17,030 nt of DNA from Angelakisella sp. (GTDB lineage: Bacteria; Bacillota; Clostridia; Oscillospirales; Ruminococcaceae), in assembly GCA_022795575.1 (NCBI GenBank), contig JAAWGY010000022.1, positions 1 to 17,030 of the forward strand, read 5' to 3'. A model generated the notes under the pieces. That model saw only the letters and a list, made by a program, of their open reading frames with translations. It searched no databases and had not been told where the DNA came from. Position numbers and translations under genes: made by a program. This document shows, in pieces, positions 1-6,787 of the stretch. Position 1 is the first letter of the stretch; the number at the start of each line of letters is the position of its first letter.

Positions 1-95
1 AGCGCAGGAATACGATATGTATTTCAAGGTTTTTTGGCAAAGGCAGGCGGAAAATTTGCCGTCAAGATGCGCGCGGCGGCGATTGGTACAGCTTC

Positions 96-872
96 TCAGA
101 TTCCGAATAGCCTCCGGGCGTTCTCCGCGGTGGTTTCCGCCAGCGCCTGGGGCGTTACCCCCTTTACCTCGGCCAGCCGGGCGATGGTGTAGGGCAGCAT
201 ACCGCTGTGGCACCGCTTGCCCCGGAAGGGCTCCGGCGCCATATAGGGGCAGTCGGTCTCAACCAGCAGCCGGTCCAGGGGCACCACAGCGGCGGCCTCC
301 AGCGCCCGCCGGGCGTTCTTAAAGGTGACTACCCCGGTAAAGCCGATGTACATCCCCAGGGACAGCACCTCCCTGGCCATCTCGGCGGAGCCGGAATAGC
401 AGTGCACCACCCCTGCCGGGCGGTACCGGCGCAGCAGCGCCAGGGTGTCGCCGTGGGCCTCCCGGTCGTGGATCACCACCGGCAGGTCCAGCTCCGCCGC
501 CAGCCTTAGCTGGGCCTCAAAGACCTCCCGCTGGGCCTCCTTCCAGCCGGCGTCGTAGTGGTAGTCAAAGCCGATCTCCCCAATGGCCCGAACCCGGGGC
601 CGGGCGGCCAGGGCGGTCAGCTGCGCCAGCCAATCCCCGGGGAGCTCCGCCGCCCCGTGGGGGTGCACCCCCACCGCCGCCCAAAGAAAGGGCCAGCGCT
701 CCGCCAGCTCCGCCGCCACCCGGGAGGTATCCAGGTCCGCCCCGATGGTCATCACCGCCGACACCCCCATCTCCCCCAAGCCGGCCAGCAGCTGGTCCCG
801 GTCCGGGTCAAAGGCGGGGTCGTCGTAGTGGGCGTGGGAATCAAAAATACCGGTGATCTGTGGCTGTTCCAT
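96..872 (-). CDS. tatD: TatD family metal-dependent hydrolase (3'-5' DNase)
   Basis: A 258-residue TIM-barrel metallohydrolase of the TatD/YcfH family. Members are Mg2+-dependent exonucleases on single-stranded DNA and some act in DNA repair. The usual metal-site series is visible: DSHAH near residues 11-15, GEIGFDYH in the middle, VIHDRE, VHCYSG, and ETDCPY near the C terminus; the length is normal for the family. The ATG at 872 is chosen because AGGAGG (883-888) lies at good spacing and the protein then begins directly before the first metal motif. The frame stays open upstream to 1331 only because it crosses a 120-bp repeat whose length is divisible by three. The gene lies downstream of smpB-ssrA on the same strand, and no promoter of its own was recognised. 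Its cellular substrate is not visible in the sequence. Confidence 0.95.
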   Translation of the reverse strand: MEQPQITGIFDSHAHYDDPAFDPDRDQLLAGLGEMGVSAVMTIGADLDTSRVAAELAERWPFLWAAVGVHPHGAAELPGDWLAQLTALAARPRVRAIGEIGFDYHYDAGWKEAQREVFEAQLRLAAELDLPVVIHDREAHGDTLALLRRYRPAGVVHCYSGSAEMAREVLSLGMYIGFTGVVTFKNARRALEAAAVVPLDRLLVETDCPYMAPEPFRGKRCHSGMLPYTIARLAEVKGVTPQALAETTAENARRLFGI

Positions 873-960
873 AAAGAAAGGACCTCCTGAATCCTTGGTC
901 AAGCTTGCGCTGTCTCTGGTGCGCGCCCTGGCGGCTGCAAAGGCTTTATCTAATAGGTAG

Positions 961-1376
961 GCCCGCTCCAAAGCAGGGGGCCGGGTAGGGACTGCCCGCA
1001 GGGGCATCTCCGCTGCCCTCCAACGGTTTCGGTACAACGTGGGTCTCCAGGCAGTCGCTAAGATCCTGTACAAAGGCAAGGCTCGCTCCAAAGCAGGGGG
1101 CCGGGTAGGGACTGCCCGCAGGGGTATCCCCGCTGCCCTCCAACGGTTTCGGTACAACGTGGGTCTCCAGGCAGTCGCTAAGATCCTGTACAAAGGTAAG
1201 GCCCGCTCCAAAGCAGGGGGCCGGGTAGGGGCTGCCCGCAGGGGTATCCCCGCTGCCCTCCAACGGTTTCGATACAACGTGGGTCTCCAGGCAGTCGCTA
1301 AGAGCCTGTACAAAGGCAAGGCCCCCTGCAAAGCAGGGGGCCGGGTAGGGACTGCCTGCGGGGGCTACCCCGCTGG
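961..1376. repeat. 120-bp tandem direct repeat, about 3.4 copies, between ssrA and tatD
   Basis: Units run 961-1080, 1081-1200 and 1201-1320, with a partial fourth from 1321 into the tmRNA 3' end. The first three differ from each other at only about 4-7 of 120 positions. The partial copy next to ssrA has diverged more and holds a perfect hairpin at 1320-1342, which is imperfect in the others. Because 120 is divisible by three, several frames stay open across the array on both strands. I see no promoter, codon bias or start signal that would make these frames genes. The rest of 873-960 holds only the tatD ribosome binding site. Confidence 0.95.
1320..1342 (-). terminator. Rho-independent terminator-like hairpin of ssrA
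   Basis: A perfect 10-bp inverted repeat (GGCCCCCTGC with its complement, three-base loop) begins 31 bases beyond the tmRNA CCA end on the minus strand. It is followed by TTGCCTTTGT, a moderate U-rich tail. A second small hairpin (GCGGGG, loop TAGC, CCCCGC) lies between it and the tmRNA end at about 1358-1373. Termination, or protection of the 3' end before RNase trimming, is the likely role. Confidence 0.75.
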
Positions 1377-1721
1377 TGGAGGCGAGGAGAGTTGAACTCC
1401 TGTCCGAAAACCGATCCATACAGCTTTCTCCGGGTGCAGCCGCTTATTTACATTCCCTTATCCGACCGCCAAACGGCAGGCAGACGGACTTGGTAGCTCC
1501 CGATACAGCCGGCAGGCGGGAGCCCTCCTGCCGGCCGTTCACCACGAAGTGACGCCCGAGCCGGGGCCGTGGTCCTCCCCGGTCAGACGGCAGCCTTTAA
1601 TCAGGCTGCGTAAGCAACAGTACGATTGTCGTTTACTTTTAAGGTTGCCCGTTTTATAGAGGTCGAGCGCCTCTACCCGCTTACCGTACTTCACAGCCCC
1701 CGTCGAAACCGGTACGCCCCC
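1374..1721 (-). ncRNA. ssrA: tmRNA (transfer-messenger RNA, SsrA)
   Basis: A one-piece tmRNA of 348 nt. The 5' end (GGGGGCGTACCGGTTTCGAC) is the classic tmRNA start, and its first seven bases pair with CGCCTCC before an encoded CCA. The T arm (AGGAG, loop TTCAACT, CTCCT) is intact. The tag frame at about 1606-1641 reads V-N-D-N-R-T-V-A-Y-A-A and stops at TGA, inside the usual stem after the tag. Together with SmpB it enters stalled ribosomes, releases them and tags the unfinished protein for proteolysis. It begins 22 bp after the smpB stop codon, so the two are probably co-transcribed and processed. The ends are inferred from the acceptor stem. Confidence 0.97.
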
Positions 1722-1743
1722 GTGTTTCGCGGCGGGACTGCCG

Positions 1744-2202
1744 CTATTTTGCCCGCATCGCCCGCTGGATATCCCGCTGGGCGTCCCTTTTGGCGGCATC
1801 GGCCCGCTTGTCGTAGAGCTTCTTGCCCTTGCACAGGCCAATCTCCACCTTTACAAGCCCGCCCTTAAAGTAGGCCTGTAGGGGGATCAGGGTGAGGCCC
1901 TGCTGCTTTACCAGCCCGTAGAGACGGCGCAGCTCCCGCTTATGGAGCAGCAGCTTTTTGGGGCGGAGGGGGTCCTGGTTAAAGATGTTCCCCTTTTCAT
2001 AAGGGCTGACGTGCATCTGCTTGATGAACAGCTCCATCCCCTGGAAGTCGCACCACGCGTCCTTGAGGTTTGCGCCGCCGCACCGCATACTCTTTACCTC
2101 GGTGCCGAAAAGCTCGATCCCCGCCTCCAGGCTTTCCTCCACAAAGTACTCGTGGCGGGCCTGGCGGTTTACTACGATCTGCTTGATGCCGGTTTTGGGC
2201 AC
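1744..2202 (-). CDS. smpB: SsrA-binding protein SmpB
   Basis: A 152-residue SmpB, the protein partner of tmRNA in trans-translation. It binds the tRNA-like domain of ssrA and places its C-terminal tail in the ribosomal mRNA channel. The family signatures are present: the N-terminal NRQARHEYFVEE stretch, GIELFGTEVKSMR, MHVSPYEKGN, PLRPKKLLLHKREL, and the basic tail beginning KGKKLYDKR. Length is typical. The start is GTG at 2202, because an AGGGGGG ribosome site (2209-2215) precedes it and no ATG fits. It is transcribed from a sigma-A promoter at 2244-2272 and lies directly before ssrA, so both parts of the rescue system appear to share one transcript. Confidence 0.97.
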   Translation of the reverse strand: MPKTGIKQIVVNRQARHEYFVEESLEAGIELFGTEVKSMRCGGANLKDAWCDFQGMELFIKQMHVSPYEKGNIFNQDPLRPKKLLLHKRELRRLYGLVKQQGLTLIPLQAYFKGGLVKVEIGLCKGKKLYDKRADAAKRDAQRDIQRAMRAK

Positions 2203-2243
2203 GGCGTTCCCCCCTTTACTTGCCGAGATGCTGGGCTGTTATT

Positions 2244-2272
2244 AGTTTACCCGGTTTCTTGCAAAAAGTCAA
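2244..2272 (-). promoter_or_regulatory. Sigma-A type promoter of smpB-ssrA
   Basis: On the minus strand TTGACT (2272-2267) and TAAACT (2249-2244) are separated by exactly 17 bases. The predicted start point is about 35 bases before the smpB GTG. No inverted-repeat operator is seen here, consistent with housekeeping expression. Confidence 0.8.
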
Positions 2273-2313
2273 TGGTGGCAGGCGGCGGAGAAGCAGTCTT
2301 TTTCAGAGAAACA

Positions 2314-2374
2314 GCCGCCGGAAAGGAGCGAAGCGCCCGTCCCGGCCCCCGCCCCTTTTCCGGCGGCGTTTTTC
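2314..2374. terminator. Long inverted repeat, likely terminator of the kinase-aldolase operon
   Basis: GCCGCCGGAAAGG (2314-2326) pairs with the complementary arm at 2355-2367, enclosing a GC-rich loop. On the plus strand the arm is followed by five Ts; on the minus strand by TGTTTCTCTG. It lies between the aldolase stop and the smpB promoter, so it can separate the catabolic operon from smpB and may work in both directions. Confidence 0.65.
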
Positions 2375-2382
2375 CCCTGCCG

Positions 2383-2970
2383 CTATAGCCCCGCCCGGAA
2401 GAGCTCCCAGGCGATCCTGGCGCTCTCCTCCAGCTCCTCCAGGCAGTAGAAGGCGTCCATCATATCCTTTCCCGGCACCACAGGGCCGTGGTTCTTCAGC
2501 AGAAAGCCGTCGCTCTGCTCCACCCGCTGGCGGAAGGCGTCAAACAGCGCCTGGGAGCCGGGCTTTTCGTAGGGGACCGTCCCCACCGTCCCCAGCTTCA
2601 TCTTCAGGTAGGGGGTGTGGTCCGGGATGCAGTCCTGCTCCGGCAGCCCCGGCACAAAGCTCCAAAGGACGGCGTAGCAGCTGTGGGTGTGTAGCACCGC
2701 CCCAATCTCCGGGGATTTTTCGTAGAGGGCAAGGTGCAGCGGCCACTCCTTGCTGGGCTTCTGCTCCCCCAAGGGCTTCCCCTCCATGGTAATCGCCGCG
2801 AAGTCCTCCGCCCCAAGCGTGCCAAAGCAGCTGCCGCTGGCGGTGATATAGATCCTTCCCTCGTGGCAAAAGCTCATGTTTGCCGAGGATCCGGCGGTCC
2901 TCCCCCGCTCAAAAAGGCTGTGGGCCACCCAAACGGCCTGTTCCAGCTTCTGCTCCAGTGTCTGTTCCAA
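2383..2970 (-). CDS. Class II aldolase/adducin family protein, OtnC-like decarboxylase candidate
   Basis: A class II (zinc-dependent) aldolase fold protein of about 195 residues. The metal site is visible as HTHS in the middle and NHG near the C terminus. The catalytic glutamate lies in PSKEWPLH, and the phosphate-binding parts are SSANMS and ITASGS. Relatives include L-fuculose-phosphate aldolase and OtnC, which decarboxylates 3-oxo-tetronate 4-phosphate to dihydroxyacetone phosphate. The neighbouring OtnK-type kinase, with only 18 bases between the reading frames, favours the OtnC-like role; this is inference. An ATG at 2979 directly abuts the AAGGAG ribosome site, leaving no spacing, while a TTG three codons later (2970) sits 9 bases after it and is preferred. 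The ATG gives 198 residues. Confidence 0.85.
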   Translation of the reverse strand: MEQTLEQKLEQAVWVAHSLFERGRTAGSSANMSFCHEGRIYITASGSCFGTLGAEDFAAITMEGKPLGEQKPSKEWPLHLALYEKSPEIGAVLHTHSCYAVLWSFVPGLPEQDCIPDHTPYLKMKLGTVGTVPYEKPGSQALFDAFRQRVEQSDGFLLKNHGPVVPGKDMMDAFYCLEELEESARIAWELFRAGL

Positions 2971-2988
2971 CGCTGCCATCTCCTTCCG

Positions 2989-4236
2989 TTAAATTCCCTT
3001 TTCCCCGGTGATCTCCAGGGCCTGTCCAAAGAAATCCTCCCCGCCAAAGTTGCCGCTTTTCAGCACCAGCCGGATCCCCGGGGCCTCGGCAGGGACCATC
3101 ACCGGCACCCCGGGGGCGACGCTGGGGCCGATGAGGTAGGACTGAAAGCCCAGCCCCTTGGTTACGGCCCCGGAGGTCTCTCCCCCCGCCGAGATGATCC
3201 TGGTGTAGCCCGCCTCCACCGCCCTTTGGGCCAGCCGGGCGGTGATGCCCTCCAGCAGGGCGGCCACCTTGCCCGCCCCCAGCCTTTGGTACTCCCGGAC
3301 CCGCTCCGGGGTGTCCGAGCTGTACACCAGCACCGTGTCCTCCGCCCCCTGGTGGGCGGCGACGAAATCCCAGGCGTCTTCAAAGGTTTGGGCGCCGGTT
3401 AGCAGCGCCCCCGGGTCCAGCTTAAAGGAGGGCTTCCCCTGGGCCTGGTACCAGGCAATCTGCCCCAGGGTGGCCTTGGAGCAGCTCCCCGCCAGAAGCA
3501 GGGCCCGGCCCCGGGTGCCGGCCTTGGGGATCCGCCCCTTCTCCGCCGTCCCCCCGGTCCATTCCCTGGCCAGGTGCTCCAGCAGCCCGCTGCCGCCGGT
3601 AAGCAGGGGCAGCCTGCCCCATGTTTGGGCGATGCGCCTTCCGTCCTCGTCCGTGGAATAGTCGGGGATCAGGTAGCAGGGGCCGTCCTCCGGGGGCCGG
3701 AAGCCATTCAGCGCCTCCCGGGGCAGCACCCGGCTGGGGTACCGGCTTTGGGGCGCCATCAGCCGGTCGACGCGGCAGTCCCTCATGGGGGTGAGGGGGT
3801 GGTCCTTCATATGGCTTTGGTGGAGGGGGACGCCGTTTACAAAGAGGCTCCCCCCCTCCACCGTGCGGCCGTTGGCCGGCAGGGAGGGGCACAGGAGGGT
3901 GAAGGGGGCGCCGGTGCGCTCCATCAAAGCGTCGGCCACCGGGCCGATGTTCCCCTCCGGGGTGGAATCGAAGGTGGAGCAGTATTTGAAGTAGAGCTGC
4001 TTCGCCCCCTGCTTGAGAAGAAACTCCGCCGCGGTTAGGCTGTCCGCCACCGCGTCCTTCCTCTCCTGTGTCCTGGACTTCAGGGCGATGACGATGGCCT
4101 GTGTCTCCCCTGCCGCCATCGCCCCCTGCGCCGGCACGCCGTTGTAAAGGCAGACGCTCATCCCTCCCTTTACCAGAAAGGATGCCGCGTCGCTGGCTCC
4201 TGTAAAATCATCGGCAATACATCCCAAAACGGTCAT
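2989..4236 (-). CDS. Four-carbon acid sugar kinase family protein (DUF1537, OtnK-type)
   Basis: A 415-residue kinase of the family formerly called DUF1537. The N-terminal substrate domain begins with GCIADDFTGASDAASF, the family hallmark. The C-terminal nucleotide-binding domain carries ISAGGETSGAVTKGLG. Characterised members phosphorylate 3-oxo-tetronate, threonate or erythronate with ATP in the cytoplasm. Length is normal. The ATG at 4236 follows GGGAGGG (4244-4250) by 7 bases. The next gene encodes a class II aldolase, the usual partner, so kinase then decarboxylase/aldolase is the expected pair of steps. A near-perfect sigma-54 promoter lies about 60-75 bases upstream, placing the operon under the divergently encoded activator. 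Which acid sugar is used, and hence whether otnK is the right symbol, cannot be decided from sequence alone. Confidence 0.9.
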   Translation of the reverse strand: MTVLGCIADDFTGASDAASFLVKGGMSVCLYNGVPAQGAMAAGETQAIVIALKSRTQERKDAVADSLTAAEFLLKQGAKQLYFKYCSTFDSTPEGNIGPVADALMERTGAPFTLLCPSLPANGRTVEGGSLFVNGVPLHQSHMKDHPLTPMRDCRVDRLMAPQSRYPSRVLPREALNGFRPPEDGPCYLIPDYSTDEDGRRIAQTWGRLPLLTGGSGLLEHLAREWTGGTAEKGRIPKAGTRGRALLLAGSCSKATLGQIAWYQAQGKPSFKLDPGALLTGAQTFEDAWDFVAAHQGAEDTVLVYSSDTPERVREYQRLGAGKVAALLEGITARLAQRAVEAGYTRIISAGGETSGAVTKGLGFQSYLIGPSVAPGVPVMVPAEAPGIRLVLKSGNFGGEDFFGQALEITGEKGI

Positions 4237-4298
4237 AGCGTTTCCCTCCCGTGATAGAATTTGTTCCTTGGGACAAAGGTAGTCACTGTTGTATTATA

Positions 4299-4313
4299 GC
4301 AAGGATTGTGCCA
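4299..4313 (-). promoter_or_regulatory. Sigma-54 (-24/-12) promoter of the kinase-aldolase operon
   Basis: The minus strand reads TGGCAC-AATCC-TTGCT, matching the consensus TGGCAC-N5-TTGC at every conserved position with the obligatory ten bases between GG and GC. The expected start is near 4287, giving a leader of about 50 bases before the kinase ATG. A TATAAT hexamer overlaps its -12 end (about 4298-4293), but no matching -35 element was found. Confidence 0.88.
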
Positions 4314-4400
4314 GAAGTGTTGCGAATTCCCGGGGACGGGGCGCTTCCCCTGTCCCGCCGGCCCTCTGCCCGGAGCCCCGCTTTTGTTTGCCGCTGCCGT

Positions 4401-4456
4401 TTGCAATTGGCGTTGCAATGTTGTAAAATCACAGTGGCAACGCAACAGCTGCAACA
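4401..4456. promoter_or_regulatory. Candidate enhancer (UAS) with TTGCAA / GCAACA repeats
   Basis: A cluster of related half-sites: TTGCAA at 4401 and 4413, CGTTGC at 4411 facing GCAACG at 4437, TGTTG at 4419 facing CAACA at 4443, and AGCTGCAACA at 4447-4456. It lies about 90-145 bases upstream of the minus-strand sigma-54 promoter, the usual distance for an activator hexamer, and just before the regulator gene, so self-control is possible. The same AGCTGCAACA and AAGTGTTGCG words recur near 6485-6517. Confidence 0.6.
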
Positions 4457-4478
4457 CCCGAAAAGGAGTTAACCGCCC

Positions 4479-6389
4479 ATGATCCGCCTTCTATTCATCG
4501 TCCCTTATCCAGAGCTGGAGCAGATCGTAAAGCGCGTTCTGGACAACCACCCCCAGCATCAGGAGCTTTCCGCCGACATCAAGGTGATCCGTGTAGAGGA
4601 CACCCCGCCCCGGCTTACCAAGGGCTACGACGCTGTCATCGCCCGGGGCTACAGCGCCCGGAAGGCAGCCGCCGCCTACGTCAACGTCCCCACCATCGGC
4701 CTGTCCATCTCCGGCTACGACATCATCCGGGCCGTCCAGGAGTGCAAGGAGCGGTTCCACCCCAAAAGGGTGGCCCTCTGCGGCCTCTTTGGCCAGATGT
4801 ACGAGACGGAGGACATCTTCCGCCTGCTGGGCATCCAGGGGGAGGTCTTTTCGGCAATGGGCCACGAGGAGCTGCCGGGGATTATGGACCAGGTGCTGGC
4901 CTCCGGCTGCGACGCCGTCATCGGCGGCTATTCGGCGGTTACGCTGGCCCGGCAGCGCGGCCTCCCCGCCGTGGTGATCCGCACCGGGGAGGTGCCTGTC
5001 CTCCAGTCCGTCAACGAGGCCATCCGCACGGTGCAGCAGCTCCGGCGGGAGCAGATCACCTCCCAGATGTACAAGACGGTCATCTATTCCGCCAAGGACG
5101 GCATCTGCTTTGTGGACGCCGCCGGGGTGATCCGGGTGCGCAACCGGGTGATCCAGGAGATGAACCGCGGCATCAGCCTGATGGGCCGCCCCCTGAAGGA
5201 GGCCCTCCCTTACCTGTACCCCACCTTCTGCTCCGTCCTGCAAGCCCAGCAGCCAAGCGAGGGCAAGATACTGATGATCCCCGGGACCAAGACCACCGTT
5301 TCGGTGCAGTGCTCCCCGGTGATCGCCACCGGCAGCATCTCCGGGGCGGTATTCCACCTCACCGATATCACCATGATCCAGGAGCTGGAGGGCCAGATCC
5401 GGCGGAAGCTCAGCGGCCGGGGCCTGAAGGCCCGGTACACCTTCGACGACATCATCCACCGCAGCGAGATCATCCGCCAGACCATCAAAGCGGCAAAGCG
5501 CTACGCCGCGTCGGATTCCAACGTCATCATCATCGGGGAAACCGGCACCGGCAAGGAGCTGTTCGCCCAAAGCATCCACAACGCCAGCCGGCGGAAAAAC
5601 GGCCCCTTTGTGGCCATCAACTGCGCCGCCCTGCCGGAAAACCTCCTGGAAAGCGAGCTGTTCGGCCATGTGGAGGGGGCCTTTACCGGCGCTGTCCGGG
5701 GGGGCAAAATGGGCCTCTTTGAGCAGGCCCACGGGGGCACCCTGCTCCTGGACGAGATCACCGAGATCTCCCCCTCCACCCAAAGCAAGCTGCTGCGGGT
5801 GCTCCAGGAGCGCCAGGTGCGCCGCATCGGCGACGACAAGGTCATCGATGTGGACGCCCGGATCATCTCCTGCACCAACCGGAGCATCTCCAACCTGCTG
5901 AGCCAGGGGAAATTCCGCCGGGACCTGATGTACCGCCTGGACATCCTCCGCCTCTTCCTGCCCCCCCTCCGGGACCGGGAGGGGGATGTGGAGCTGCTTT
6001 TCTGCCACCTCCTGGGCTCCCTCTGCCGGCAGTGGGACATCGAGATGCCCCGGATCGACCCCGAGGCCCTGCTGCTCCTGAACCAGTACCGCTTTGACGG
6101 GAACATCCGGGAGCTGCGGAGCATTGCGGAGCGGGTGCTCTCCCTCTCCGACGGGGGCTGTGTCACCCAGCGGGCCATGGGGGAGGCCCTCTACCCCCGG
6201 GACGTGGAGCCGGGGCCGGAGGAGGCGCTGCTGTCCGCCGCGGCCCTCCCCCGCCCCGGCGCCGACGAGCCCCGGCGGATCCGCCAGGCCTTGGCGGAAT
6301 GTGGCGGCAGCCGGACCGGCGCGGCCCTTCTTTTGGGCATCGACCGTTCCACCCTCTGGCGGAGGATGCGAAAATACGGAATTACATAA
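4479..6389 (+). CDS. Sigma-54 dependent transcriptional activator, PrpR_N-PAS-AAA+-Fis
   Basis: A 636-residue enhancer-binding protein. Residues 1-190 resemble the PrpR N-terminal sensor domain, found in regulators that respond to small carbon compounds. A PAS-like segment lies at about 200-300. The AAA+ domain has Walker A GETGTGKE (353-360), an intact GAFTGA sigma-54 contact loop (400-405) and Walker B LLLDE (422-426). A Fis-type helix-turn-helix ends the protein (about 595-636). The ATG at 4479 follows AAGGAG (4463-4468). No receiver domain is present, so direct ligand sensing is likelier than a two-component system. It sits between the two operons it most likely controls, each of which has a sigma-54 promoter. 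The ligand is unknown; a pathway substrate or intermediate is the natural guess. Confidence 0.93.
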   Translation: MIRLLFIVPYPELEQIVKRVLDNHPQHQELSADIKVIRVEDTPPRLTKGYDAVIARGYSARKAAAAYVNVPTIGLSISGYDIIRAVQECKERFHPKRVALCGLFGQMYETEDIFRLLGIQGEVFSAMGHEELPGIMDQVLASGCDAVIGGYSAVTLARQRGLPAVVIRTGEVPVLQSVNEAIRTVQQLRREQITSQMYKTVIYSAKDGICFVDAAGVIRVRNRVIQEMNRGISLMGRPLKEALPYLYPTFCSVLQAQQPSEGKILMIPGTKTTVSVQCSPVIATGSISGAVFHLTDITMIQELEGQIRRKLSGRGLKARYTFDDIIHRSEIIRQTIKAAKRYAASDSNVIIIGETGTGKELFAQSIHNASRRKNGPFVAINCAALPENLLESELFGHVEGAFTGAVRGGKMGLFEQAHGGTLLLDEITEISPSTQSKLLRVLQERQVRRIGDDKVIDVDARIISCTNRSISNLLSQGKFRRDLMYRLDILRLFLPPLRDREGDVELLFCHLLGSLCRQWDIEMPRIDPEALLLLNQYRFDGNIRELRSIAERVLSLSDGGCVTQRAMGEALYPRDVEPGPEEALLSAAALPRPGADEPRRIRQALAECGGSRTGAALLLGIDRSTLWRRMRKYGIT

Positions 6390-6397
6390 CGGCCAGG

Positions 6398-6427
6398 ACG
6401 CATCTGCACCGGCAGGCGCGTTTTTTG
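6398..6427 (+). terminator. Rho-independent terminator of the regulator gene
   Basis: ACGCATCTGC (6398-6407) pairs with GCAGGCGCGT (6412-6421), with one A-C mismatch and a GT pair. The loop is ACCG and a run of Ts continues to 6426. It begins 9 bases after the regulator stop codon and separates this gene from the sigma-54 controlled permease operon. Confidence 0.75.
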
Positions 6428-6484
6428 TAGAAGGACCGGGAAAAGGGCGGCTTTGGCCTCCCTGTGTTGCTGTTTTTGCGGCAA

Positions 6485-6517
6485 AAGTGTTGCGTTTGAA
6501 ACAACATAGCTGCAACA
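6485..6517. promoter_or_regulatory. Candidate enhancer (UAS) upstream of the permease promoter
   Basis: TGTTGC (6488-6493) faces GCAACA (6512-6517) across 18 bases. The words AAGTGTTGCG (6485-6494) and AGCTGCAACA (6508-6517) also occur upstream of the divergent kinase operon, at 4315-4324 and 4447-4456. It lies about 85-115 bases upstream of the sigma-54 promoter. I infer it is bound by the Fis-type domain of the neighbouring activator. Confidence 0.65.
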
Positions 6518-6600
6518 GCCGAATTTTGGCGGTTCCAAAATTACTCCTCAAATAAGAACAATCATTGGTGCTTTCGGAAAATTCTTAACTCCCCAGGGGT

Positions 6601-6616
6601 TGGCACGGTTATTGCT
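6601..6616 (+). promoter_or_regulatory. Sigma-54 (-24/-12) promoter of the permease operon
   Basis: TGGCAC-GGTTA-TTGCT is an exact match to the sigma-54 consensus with ten bases between GG and GC. The predicted start is near 6626, leaving a leader of about 160 bases before the permease. That leader holds two hairpins (6704-6722; 6730-6754) and a small open frame. Confidence 0.9.
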
Positions 6617-6658
6617 CATTCTTCCGGCAAGGGCATAAATTCCAATGCAGGAGGGAGG

Positions 6659-6778
6659 GTGATTGCCGCCAGCCGCGGCGCTCCGGGTGGAAGAGCGTGG
6701 GTTTTCGGGCGCCTGGCCCGAAGGGAACAGGGGCCGCCGGAAGCCGGTAGCCCCGTGACAAAACAAATTGAGGAGTGA
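6659..6778 (+). CDS. Possible 39-residue leader peptide before the permease
   Basis: A GTG-started frame preceded by AGGAGGGAGG (from 6649), running to a TGA that overlaps the end of the permease ribosome site (AGGAG, 6771-6775) and lies 9 bases before the permease ATG. The encoded peptide is rich in Arg, Gly and Pro and resembles no family I know. The purine-rich start and the stop placement would suit translational coupling, but the spacing from the best Shine-Dalgarno core to GTG is only 4 bases and composition alone gives long frames in this DNA. Treat as tentative. Confidence 0.25.
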   Translation: MIAASRGAPGGRAWVFGRLARREQGPPEAGSPVTKQIEE

Positions 6779-6787
6779 AGAATCGTA

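Noticed and set aside
30..62. Terminator after tatD (GGCAAA / TTTGCC stem)
   Set aside because: The stem is interrupted by a long loop and, in the tatD direction, is followed by As rather than Ts.
873..1331. N-terminal extension of TatD made of 40-residue repeats
   Set aside because: The frame is open only because it crosses 120-bp repeats divisible by three. A strong ribosome site and ATG at 872 give the normal TatD length.
961..1376. CRISPR array
   Set aside because: The whole 120-bp unit is repeated with no unique spacers, and no cas genes are near.
946..1419. Repeat-rich open frame overlapping the tmRNA 3' end on the minus strand
   Set aside because: It begins inside the tmRNA body and follows the repeat; no ribosome site or family resemblance.
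4268..4297. Sigma-A promoter for the regulator (TTGGGA, 18 bases, TATTAT)
   Set aside because: Weak -35 and long spacer; it overlaps the opposite sigma-54 promoter. Possible but not supported enough to list.
4431..4450. A second sigma-54 promoter (TGGCAA...CAGCT) for the regulator
   Set aside because: GG and GC have the right spacing, but the -12 block is poor and the start would leave almost no leader. The bases are better explained as enhancer half-sites.
4491..6551. Very long open frame antisense to the sigma-54 regulator
   Set aside because: Low-complexity Gly/Ala/Asp/Val-rich product mirroring the codon bias of the real gene; a typical shadow frame in GC-rich DNA.
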